In this document: positions 1-5,635 of the stretch, piece after piece
Layout of the letters: every line of letters starts with the position of its first letter
How positions within the stretch are numbered: the stretch's first letter is position 1
NCBI GenBank assembly: GCA_964424205.1
Contig: CAYRIF010000097.1
Span: 1 to 12,104 of the forward strand
Direction: 5' to 3'
DNA length: 12,104 nt
Source: CAYRIF01 sp964424205
GTDB taxonomy: Bacteria > Bacteroidota > Bacteroidia > Cytophagales > Cyclobacteriaceae
Notes under the pieces: model-generated
What the model was told of the DNA's origin: nothing
Database searches by the model: none
What the model saw: the letters and a program-made list of their open reading frames with translations, nothing else
Translations under genes and position numbers: made by a program

Positions 1-19
1 TTCATATAAGAAGAAGAAA

Positions 20-352
20 ATGAAAAGAAGCGGTCAATTTTTTAAAGATGTCTATGAAGTAGCCAAACTAATTCCTAAAGGAAGGGCAACCTCCTATGGC
101 GCTATTGCTGCATATTTAGGCTCAAAGGGAAGTGCCAGGATGGTAGGTTGGGCGATGAACAATGCACACGCCATCGGCAATGTCCCTGCCCACCGAGTGG
201 TCAACCGTAACGGACTCCTCACAGGCAAACAACACTTTGGAAATGATAACCAAATGCAAAAACTACTAGAAGCTGAAGGCATAAAAGTAAAGGACAATCA
301 AATTCAGAATTTCGAAAAGGTGTTTTGGGATCCTACTACAGAGTTGTTGTGA
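20..352 (+). CDS. Alkyltransferase-like (ATL) MGMT-family DNA-binding protein
   Basis: A 110-residue protein matching the DNA-binding domain of O6-alkylguanine-DNA alkyltransferase. Visible landmarks are IPKGRATSYG (18-27, with the Tyr that helps flip out the damaged base), SARMVGWAM (38-46, with the arginine finger R40) and PAHRVVNRNG (56-65). In true methyltransferases the last motif is PCHRV and its Cys accepts the alkyl group; here that Cys is Ala57, so the protein should bind alkylated guanine without repairing it. Known ATL proteins do this and pass the lesion to nucleotide excision repair. The ATG at 20 follows an A/G-rich stretch and gives the normal family N-terminus; the frame stays open to the left window edge, but nothing there looks like family sequence. 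Convergent with gldH. Confidence 0.9.
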   Translation: MKRSGQFFKDVYEVAKLIPKGRATSYGAIAAYLGSKGSARMVGWAMNNAHAIGNVPAHRVVNRNGLLTGKQHFGNDNQMQKLLEAEGIKVKDNQIQNFEKVFWDPTTELL

Positions 353-475
353 TATCGAATTTCCTCTCACAGATTACCGCTGAAAGGGATAGCGATAAAC
401 TCATTGCATCGCAAGAATTTTCTCCTTTGAAAGGTTATTATACCATTGTAATTTTAAAATGGCATTATTTGTAAT

Positions 476-949
476 TTACTCTGAGTACTCCACACGAATA
501 CCCACCGAAAAAATCTCAGGAAGAGAGTCCCTTCGCATAAATTGCTGCACCGAAAAACTATATTTTCCAGGGTTTTTAAATTGATGGTTTTTTAAAGAAA
601 GTATCTGTAAATCAAAAAGGTCTCCCAGTCCACTGCCTATCGGTTCGCCAGTTTTTTGATCAAACACATCCATATTCTGCAGGTCCGAAGCAATGACTGC
701 CCCGCTTTCATCATTTAGCGAATACGTGAGGTAAATATTATGGAATGGATAGGCAACGGTGTACCTGATATTATAAAAAATGTTGTACGACCTGTCAACA
801 TCAGTAATTTCAAATTCAAATTTCTGTATCTCCTCTTTTTTCCAGTTCCCAGATTCGATATCATTGTTTTGCTCAAAAACCCGTTGACTATCGCAAGCAG
901 TTAAAACAGCAATCACCAACAGAAGTAAAATAGTAGTAGACTTCCTCAT
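476..949 (-). CDS. gldH: Gliding motility lipoprotein GldH
   Basis: A 157-residue protein with a lipoprotein signal peptide: MRKS, a hydrophobic run, then the lipobox LTAC with the lipidated Cys at 19. The mature part (FEQNNDIESGNWKKEEI..., a Y-rich stretch around FYNIRYTVAYPFHNIYLTY, and the late QQFMRRDSLPEIFSVGIRVE) fits the GldH family in size and character. GldH is one of the lipoproteins needed for gliding in Flavobacterium johnsoniae; its presence alone does not prove motility because the family is widespread in Bacteroidota. Its start codon overlaps the ricT stop in an ATGA, so the two are almost surely translationally coupled. The ricT-gldH pairing is usual in this phylum and supports the call. 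Confidence 0.88.
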   Translation of the reverse strand: MRKSTTILLLLVIAVLTACDSQRVFEQNNDIESGNWKKEEIQKFEFEITDVDRSYNIFYNIRYTVAYPFHNIYLTYSLNDESGAVIASDLQNMDVFDQKTGEPIGSGLGDLFDLQILSLKNHQFKNPGKYSFSVQQFMRRDSLPEIFSVGIRVEYSE

Positions 950-2112
950 TTTTTTCTATTTCTATTATTTTGTCTGTTATTTGAATTTCCTCTCGATCTC
1001 CTATTTCTATTCCTTCCCCTATTGTTTCTATTTTTAGGTTTCTTCTTGGTGTACTTTTTATCCATGCGCACGAGGTCACTATTCAAAATAGCATCTATAT
1101 TTATTTCCTCCTCCTCATTTTCCAGCAGGGTAAATGGCTTCACTTTGTCTTTATTCAACTGAATGATTTCCTTGACCCTTGCCGCCCCTACAGGAATCCA
1201 GGTATTCTCATCCGGATAACTGAACCACATAACTTTCTTAAAAATATCCGTTTTTTGGAGTGTAGCACTTCCCTTCTCCGTTTTCAAAGGATATTTTACT
1301 TTCGGAATATCACGCAGCGCGTCCATGTAAGTATCCAACTCATAATTCAGGCAGCATTTTAATCGTCCGCACTGTCCAGACAGTTTTGAAGGATTCAGCG
1401 ACAGGTTTTGATACCTCGCCGCCGAAGTAGAAACACTATTAAAATCACTGAGCCAGGTCGAACAACAAAGTTCCCTGCCACAAGATCCAATACCACCCAA
1501 ACGACCAGCTTCCTGCCGCATGCTAATTTGCTTCATCTCTATCCTGATACGGAATTCACCGCCCAACATTTTGATGAGTTCCCTAAAATCTACCCGTTCA
1601 TTTGCAGAGTAATAAAAAGTAGCTTTGGTATTATCTGCCTGATACTCAATATCAGAAAGTTTCATTTGCAACTTGAAATCTTGGATGATTTGCCTTGTCC
1701 GATAAAGTGTCGGCATTTCTCTTTTTTTCACCTCCTCCAGTTTCTCTAAATCTCGCTGAGAGGCTATTCTATAGATTTTTTTAATCTCTCTATCATTTTT
1801 TACCTTCTTTTTCTTCATTTGAAGACGCACCAGTTCTCCCTGGAGCGACACATAACCGATGTGATGACCATTGGGGACATCCACCACTACGGCATCACCA
1901 GTAGTTAGCGTTAGGTTATCTTGATTTTTGAAAAAATCTTTTCTGCCATTCTTGAAACGGACCTCCACGACATCAAATGCAGCTTCCGCAGAAATTTCCA
2001 TATTGGAAAGCCAATCAAAGACATTCATCTTGTTGCAGCCACCAGTTTGACAGTTGCCATTGCTTTTACATCCTGATACCTCGGTGGTATCACTGCAAGT
2101 GTTACATCCCAT
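946..2112 (-). CDS. ricT: RicT/PSP1 family protein (YaaT-like) with Cys-rich N-terminus
   Basis: A 388-residue PSP1-domain protein. The core (about 40-330) carries the hallmark cysteines RLGGIGSCGRELCC (C211, C216, C217) and GQCGRLKCCLNYE (C248, C253, C254). In Bacillus subtilis, RicT with RicA and RicF forms an Fe-S complex that promotes RNase Y-dependent mRNA maturation; its role in Bacteroidota is not established. Two additions stand out: a Cys-rich N-terminus (C3, C6, C15, C21, C26 within the first 26 residues, then NVFDWL) and a C-terminal tail (351-388) made almost only of Lys, Arg, Asn, Gly and Ser, which suggests RNA binding. The start is firm: AGGAGGGAAGTA directly precedes the ATG, an unusually strong Shine-Dalgarno for this phylum. 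It lies 146 bp after hipT on the same strand. Confidence 0.9.
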   Translation of the reverse strand: MGCNTCSDTTEVSGCKSNGNCQTGGCNKMNVFDWLSNMEISAEAAFDVVEVRFKNGRKDFFKNQDNLTLTTGDAVVVDVPNGHHIGYVSLQGELVRLQMKKKKVKNDREIKKIYRIASQRDLEKLEEVKKREMPTLYRTRQIIQDFKLQMKLSDIEYQADNTKATFYYSANERVDFRELIKMLGGEFRIRIEMKQISMRQEAGRLGGIGSCGRELCCSTWLSDFNSVSTSAARYQNLSLNPSKLSGQCGRLKCCLNYELDTYMDALRDIPKVKYPLKTEKGSATLQKTDIFKKVMWFSYPDENTWIPVGAARVKEIIQLNKDKVKPFTLLENEEEEINIDAILNSDLVRMDKKYTKKKPKNRNNRGRNRNRRSRGNSNNRQNNRNRKK

Positions 2113-2115
2113 TAC

Positions 2116-2152
2116 TTCCCTCCTATATTTTTGCTTCCTCCTTGCGGAGAAA
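2116..2152 (-). promoter_or_regulatory. ricT leader: strong Shine-Dalgarno plus GCAA-capped stem-loop
   Basis: Read on the minus strand, the ricT leader has AGGAGGG six to seven bases before the ATG. Just upstream is a small stem-loop (2135-2152): UUUCUCC pairs with GGAGGAA (one G-U pair) around a GCAA tetraloop. The 3' arm of the stem is itself an AGGAGG-like sequence, so it could compete with or mask the ribosome site. The structure is seen; a regulatory role is inferred. Confidence 0.4.
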
Positions 2153-2258
2153 TACTATTTTTAAATTATTTTAACTCCTAAATTTAGTCTGAAAATTTTA
2201 CTTTTAAAAATGTTTGGCTTTCATTGGATTTTTGGACTATTTGTAAGATATAATCAAT

Positions 2259-3185
2259 TTATTCCATTAGTCGTATATACCTTTCCTCCAATAATGTGAC
2301 ATACATTTTCTTCATCTCTTTTGTTAAAAATGAAATAGCAATCAATTTTTCTAAATCCAGTCTTTTATTTATCATATTTTTAATTTCTGCCTGTATCGTC
2401 TTTTCTGTCAATTTCATTTTCTCACTTCCCAAGTATGTTAGTAATTGCTCTCTTCTTATTTTTCTCCTTTTTCCAGCCAAAGGCAAAGCCATTTCTTCTG
2501 TTGCGCCGTTCATCGAAATAGTAGAATTTAGAAAATCATATGCAGGACTAAGTGTAATTCTTTTGTCTCGCGTTATTAAACTGAAATTTTTAAGGTGCAT
2601 GTCTTCATTTCCCGTTAGGAAACAAAATAACACTCTTCTGAATAATTTCCGTTTTTCTAATAAAGGAAATGTGCAATAGTCTTCAATCACTGGAATTAGC
2701 TTTTCCATAGACCAGTTATATTTTGTGTCCCGTTTGTTACCTGTCAATTGTGCAAAGTCCTCTACATGGTATTTTTTATTTTTACCATACCTATCAAAAC
2801 GCTTTATAAAATAGCTCAAACTTTCATCTTTCGAGTAAACCAGACCAGTAACTGGAACTTCAATTCCAAAAACCTTAGCCATTTTCATGGTCAAATCCTC
2901 GTTTTCCGGAAGCTGTATAAAAATATCACTTTGCGGTTTGATGATGAAAGTGCCATTATTATCAACTACCTCTAATGCTTTGTCTTTTATAGACAATTCA
3001 GCAGTGAGTTTGGGTTGAACACCTTGAATTGACATTTTTCCCGACCTTAAAGATGCCTCTCGCCGTTGTTCTTGCGCCGTAAAAGGCAAATTATTTAAAT
3101 CTATTAGCCTCGAAGATAATTTTGAAAGCCCAGATCTACTATACCTTCCTTCACATAATTCGTATGTAATCGGACACCTATTCAT
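2259..3185 (-). CDS. hipT: HipT-like serine/threonine kinase toxin (HipA C-terminal domain only)
   Basis: A 308-residue HipA-type kinase lacking the HipA N-subdomain 1, which the preceding gene encodes. Kinase landmarks: Gly-rich loop MSIQGVQPKLT (51-61), ATP-binding Lys in FIIKP (K83), ENEDLTMKMA (95-104), catalytic loop GNEDMHLKN (192-200, D195 and N200) and metal-binding YDFLNS (216-221, D217). All needed residues are present, so it should be active. HipA phosphorylates GltX and E. coli O127 HipT phosphorylates TrpS; the target here cannot be read from sequence. The loop is S52-I-Q54, with Gln where E. coli HipT has a second phosphorylatable Ser. Its ATG overlaps the hipS stop by 8 nt (ATGAATAG). 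A HipA-family antitoxin-associated kinase is sure; the HipBST label rests on the split gene order. Confidence 0.87.
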   Translation of the reverse strand: MNRCPITYELCEGRYSRSGLSKLSSRLIDLNNLPFTAQEQRREASLRSGKMSIQGVQPKLTAELSIKDKALEVVDNNGTFIIKPQSDIFIQLPENEDLTMKMAKVFGIEVPVTGLVYSKDESLSYFIKRFDRYGKNKKYHVEDFAQLTGNKRDTKYNWSMEKLIPVIEDYCTFPLLEKRKLFRRVLFCFLTGNEDMHLKNFSLITRDKRITLSPAYDFLNSTISMNGATEEMALPLAGKRRKIRREQLLTYLGSEKMKLTEKTIQAEIKNMINKRLDLEKLIAISFLTKEMKKMYVTLLEERYIRLME

Positions 3186-3498
3186 TAGGAGATATGGTCT
3201 TTTCTAGTGTAACAGCGCCTACCAAATCTAGACCTGTAACCAATAATTGTTGGAAATAATCATTTTGATCAATTTTATACTTTTTCAACAACCCCTCTAG
3301 TTGTATTCCTTCTGGTAGTAAACCATCAAAAAACGGCGGAAAACTTTTATACTCATACGCCTCAGTCCTCACGGGCATTGTAAGAGATATTGGAGGCCCT
3401 TCGTATTCCTCGTCATATTGAAAGACGTAATGCTCTTGGCTTTCTTCCACAAAAATTCCTGCCCTGATGTTATGTATTTTTATTAATGCTTTTCTCAT
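3178..3498 (-). CDS. hipS: HipS-like HipA N-terminal-subdomain protein (probable antitoxin)
   Basis: A 106-residue protein equivalent to the N-subdomain 1 of HipA, encoded separately. Landmarks are the N-terminal beta strands (RKALIKIHNIRAGIF), the signature FPPFFDGLLPEG (53-64) and GLDLVGAV (89-96). In E. coli O127 HipBST the equivalent HipS, not HipB, neutralises the kinase. The gene starts 29 nt inside the end of hipB and overlaps hipT by 8 nt, so the three products are probably made in fixed ratio by coupled translation; GGAAG sits just before the ATG. Odd: it contains no tryptophan, whereas the E. coli HipS mechanism is reported to use a conserved Trp inserted into the kinase site. The residue after PEG is Ile65. 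Confidence 0.83.
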   Translation of the reverse strand: MRKALIKIHNIRAGIFVEESQEHYVFQYDEEYEGPPISLTMPVRTEAYEYKSFPPFFDGLLPEGIQLEGLLKKYKIDQNDYFQQLLVTGLDLVGAVTLEKTISPNE

Positions 3499-3712
3499 AT
3501 TCTTCCATTAGTGGGCTTTGAAATACAATATCAATATTCAATGCTTCTAGAATGGTTGTAATCGTTGACCATTTCACTGTTTTTTTACCTTTTTCTATGT
3601 CGTATATCACCGTTTTACCTACGCCAGCCAATTCAGCCAACTCCTTCCTGCTTAATTTAGCCTGCTTCCTATGGTATAAAATTATATTATGTAGTTCATA
3701 TATTACTGACAT
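3470..3712 (-). CDS. hipB: HipB-like XRE-family HTH regulator
   Basis: An 80-residue DNA-binding protein with one Cro/C1-type helix-turn-helix: LHNIILYHRKQAKLSRKELA, then ELAGVGKTVIYDIEKGKK, the recognition helix around GKTVIYDIEKG (32-42), and a closing hydrophobic strand ALNIDIVFQ. A short charged tail (residues 68-80) follows. It opens the hipB-hipS-hipT operon. Its start codon lies inside operator O1, and two more copies of the same operator are upstream, so autorepression is the natural inference. No Shine-Dalgarno is seen before the ATG, which also lies very close to the best candidate -7 element, so the mRNA may be leaderless or nearly so. The HTH call is firm; the HipB name comes from context. 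Confidence 0.87.
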   Translation of the reverse strand: MSVIYELHNIILYHRKQAKLSRKELAELAGVGKTVIYDIEKGKKTVKWSTITTILEALNIDIVFQSPLMEEYEKSINKNT

Positions 3713-3720
3713 AGCAGTAA
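3703..3720. promoter_or_regulatory. Operator O1 of the hipBST locus
   Basis: The sequence TTACTG-ACATAG-CAGTAA, a perfect 6+6 inverted repeat with a 6-bp spacer, covers the hipB start codon (3710-3712). It is one of three copies with identical arms. A bound HipB dimer would block initiation. The site directly abuts TATATTTA on the minus strand (3718-3725), a 7-of-8 match to the Bacteroidota -7 box TAnnTTTG. The repeat is seen; HipB binding is inferred. Confidence 0.72.
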
Positions 3721-3724
3721 ATAT

Positions 3725-3756
3725 AGCTATTTATCTAATAAAAACGAGCTATTTAT
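3725..3756 (+). repeat. 22-bp-phased direct repeat AGCTATTTAT
   Basis: AGCTATTTAT occurs at 3725-3734 and again at 3747-3756, so the copies start 22 bp apart, about two turns of the DNA helix. Both lie in the probable hipB promoter between operators O1 and O2. They may be a second set of protein contacts or chance similarity in AT-rich DNA. Confidence 0.4.
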
Positions 3757-3758
3757 TT

Positions 3759-3806
3759 AAAAAGCATCAATATTTACTGTCATAACAGTAAATATTGATG
3801 CTTTTT
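3759..3806. repeat. 48-bp perfect palindrome containing operator O2
   Basis: Two arms of 22 bp (3759-3780 and 3785-3806) are exact reverse complements around the 4-base loop CATA. The centre is operator O2, TTACTG-TCATAA-CAGTAA (3774-3791). The outer ends are an A-run on the left and a T-run on the right, so the transcript of either strand would form a long hairpin followed by U residues, the general form of a bidirectional intrinsic terminator, though the stem is AT-rich. It may therefore be both an operator and a barrier against read-through from purD into hipB. Confidence 0.7.
3774..3791. promoter_or_regulatory. Operator O2 of the hipBST locus
   Basis: This is the second copy of TTACTG-N6-CAGTAA (spacer TCATAA), 71 bp from O1. 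Here the symmetry extends far beyond the 6-bp arms. O1 and O2 also share the right flank AAATAT. Confidence 0.7.
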
Positions 3807-3844
3807 CACACTATTGAGTTAATTTCAGACATTATATACATGAA

Positions 3845-3862
3845 TTACTGTTACAGCAGTAA
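3845..3862. promoter_or_regulatory. Operator O3 of the hipBST locus
   Basis: This is the third copy of TTACTG-N6-CAGTAA (spacer TTACAG), again exactly 71 bp from the previous copy. Arms identical in all three sites, with unrelated spacers and flanks, point to selection for protein binding rather than recent duplication. Confidence 0.68.
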
Positions 3863-4054
3863 AATTTATATTTCTTTGAATATTGAATGTACTTATTGTA
3901 GCTCATCGGGTATAATCTTGGTTATCAGGCAAAGAATGTACCTACTAGGGTATAAAATTGCTGAGATTTTATTGGTAATTTGAAAACAATTTATTCAGCA
4001 TGTTTAATATTTCGGTGCGCTGCACCTCTAGGTTCTTCTCTAATTTGTGATTTT

Positions 4055-4204
4055 CTAAAAAATTAAATACACGACTGAACATAATACAGGAAGTGAGATG
4101 ACAACCAACAACCACACCAAATTCATGCTCGTGCTTTTAAACCTTGACCTAGCAATGTCTGAGATTGACCAAAACCAAAGCCCCAGCAATGGAGGAACAA
4201 AATA
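4055..4204 (-). pseudogene. Eroded PLDc_N-type small membrane protein gene
   Basis: The minus-strand reading gives LLGLWFWSISDIARSRF, a short link, then MNLVWLLVVISLPVLCSVVY followed by LIF and a TAG stop. This closely fits the two-helix 'phospholipase D-nuclease N-terminal' (PLDc_N) family: W-x-W-x-x-x-D-I at the end of helix one, then N/K-L-x-W-x-L-V-V-I-x-L-P-V-x-G-x-x-x-Y-L-I and a G-R-K end. Two features suggest decay: the conserved Gly after LPVL is Cys, and the stop falls where the family has Gly-Arg-Lys. There is no ATG before helix one; an in-frame TGA lies just upstream (4205-4207). A very short live protein starting at a TTG (44 residues) cannot be ruled out. It sits between purD and the hipBST operators and is transcribed in the same direction. 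Confidence 0.5.
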
Positions 4205-4317
4205 TCAAACTATATATTTTGCCCTCTAGTTTTTATGAATTGTACTTAATTTCAAATTATCACACCCACTATTTAAAAGGTGTAAATCATACATATTTCT
4301 GACCAGACCTTGAGTTT

Positions 4318-5598
4318 TCATAAGCCCAACAAATCCTTCCCAATATCTCTTCGAAAATTAACACCCTCCCAAGAGATTTTTTCAACATCAGCATAAGCGA
4401 TTTTTAGTGCGGCATCAATATTTTCTCCCATGCCTGTAATGCCAAAGACCCGTCCGCCATTTGTTTGTATGCTGCCATTTTCTGATTTTGTACCTGCATG
4501 AAAAACAATGGCATCTTTGGTGCTTTCTAAACCGCTAATCTTCTTTCCTTTTTCATAGCTGCTCGGATAGCCAGCGGAAACCATCACCACAGTTGCAGCA
4601 GTTTTATCAAATATTTCAATGTCTATTTCATTGAGTTTTTTATCGGCTGCCGCTACCAATAGCTTTACGAAATCTGTCTTAATTCTCGGTAAAACTGCCT
4701 GTGTTTCAGGGTCGCCCATTCTAACATTGTACTCAATTACATATGGATCGCCCCCTACGTTCATCAGCCCTATAAAAACAAATCCGCAGTAGTTCATGCC
4801 TGCTTTTTTGATACCAGCAATGGTTGGTTTGATTACTCGCTCCTCCACTTTTTTCATAAAAGCATCATCGGCAAACACGACCGGTGAAATAGCGCCCATG
4901 CCTCCAGTATTCGGCCCTGTGTCTCCCTCCCCTATTCGTTTATAGTCTTTTGCCTCTGGCAAAATTGTATAATTTTCCCCATCGGTCAGCACAAAAACAG
5001 ACACTTCAATCCCTTTCAAAAATTCTTCAATGACTACTTTATTACTTGCCTTCCCGAATTTTTGATTGATTAACATTTCATGCAAAACCACCTTTGCCTC
5101 TTCCTTGTCCTCAATGATGATTACACCTTTGCCTCCTGCTAGTCCATCTGCCTTTAACACTATCGGGGTTTCCGATTCATCAATATGGGCGAGTCCTTCT
5201 GCTAAGTTACCTGCCGTAAATGTTTTTGACCCCGCAGTTGGCACGTGATTATCAGCCATAAATTGCTTCGAAAAATCCTTGCTTCCTTCTAGTTGCGCTC
5301 CGTTTTCATCAGGGCCAATAATTTTTATAGGTGCTAGTTGTTGATTCGTTGAAAAATAATTCACAATCCCCTTCACCAAAGGATCTTCAGGTCCCACCAC
5401 TACTAACTCAATCTGATTATCAAGTACAAATGCACCTATTTTTTCAAAATCATTCGGATCTAAATCAATATTTTGTGCAATGGCTGCTGTGCCTGTATTT
5501 CCTGGTGCTACAAATATATTTTCTGCCAGTGGACTTTGTTTTATTTTCCATGCAAAGGCATGCTCTCGTCCGCCCGAACCAATTATTAGAATATTCAT
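4318..5598 (-). CDS. purD: Phosphoribosylamine-glycine ligase (GAR synthetase)
   Basis: A 426-residue ATP-grasp enzyme of full family length. It joins glycine to 5-phosphoribosylamine with ATP, the second step of de novo purine synthesis in the cytosol. Landmarks are the N-terminal GSGGREHA (7-14), ADGLAGGKGV (150-159) in the ATP-grasp fold, EEFLKGIEVS (191-200), the family signature GDTGPNTGGMGA (225-236), the metal site YNVRMGDPETQ (290-300) and FRRDIG (415-420) near the end. The start MNILIIGSGG is the standard one. No other pur gene is adjacent. On the minus strand TATCTTTA (5620-5627) lies 21 bp before the ATG and resembles the TAnnTTTG -7 box, but no TTG is found at the proper distance. 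It follows recQ on the same strand after 208 bp and is probably transcribed separately. Confidence 0.97.
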   Translation of the reverse strand: MNILIIGSGGREHAFAWKIKQSPLAENIFVAPGNTGTAAIAQNIDLDPNDFEKIGAFVLDNQIELVVVGPEDPLVKGIVNYFSTNQQLAPIKIIGPDENGAQLEGSKDFSKQFMADNHVPTAGSKTFTAGNLAEGLAHIDESETPIVLKADGLAGGKGVIIIEDKEEAKVVLHEMLINQKFGKASNKVVIEEFLKGIEVSVFVLTDGENYTILPEAKDYKRIGEGDTGPNTGGMGAISPVVFADDAFMKKVEERVIKPTIAGIKKAGMNYCGFVFIGLMNVGGDPYVIEYNVRMGDPETQAVLPRIKTDFVKLLVAAADKKLNEIDIEIFDKTAATVVMVSAGYPSSYEKGKKISGLESTKDAIVFHAGTKSENGSIQTNGGRVFGITGMGENIDAALKIAYADVEKISWEGVNFRRDIGKDLLGL

Positions 5599-5635
5599 TA
5601 GTCAAAAATTGTTGAGGTGTAAAGATAGAAAAGAA

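Larger units (their letters stand above)
3713..4317. other. 605-bp spacer between hipB and purD
   Basis: No intact gene is found. From left to right it holds the putative hipB promoter, operators O1-O3 with the long palindrome, an AT-rich stretch without recognised signals (about 3865-4010), a short stem GGTGC-GCT-GCACC (4014-4026) and the remains of a small membrane-protein gene (4055-4204). No convincing terminator follows purD; the only stem there, ACACC/GGTGT at 4262-4283, has 5 bp and a 12-base loop. Confidence 0.6.

Noticed and set aside
888..1079. Minus-strand frame overlapping ricT and gldH
   Set aside because: It lies in another frame of the Asn/Arg-rich ricT tail and the gldH start; both real genes are well supported.
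2296..2679. Plus-strand 127-codon frame with hydrophobic N-terminus
   Set aside because: It is antisense to hipT; the hydrophobicity follows from the complement of Lys/Glu-rich codons.
3552..3983. Plus-strand frames across hipB and the operator region
   Set aside because: They run through the palindrome and operators, lack family similarity and look like chance frames in AT-rich DNA.
4098..4229. Plus-strand 43-codon frame (MTTNNHTKFM...) preceded by AGGAAGTGAG
   Set aside because: It is antisense to the minus-strand PLDc_N-like sequence, which explains the open frame; its own residues resemble no known protein.
4262..4283. ACACC/GGTGT stem after purD as a terminator
   Set aside because: The stem has only 5 bp with a 12-base loop and no T-run in the purD direction.
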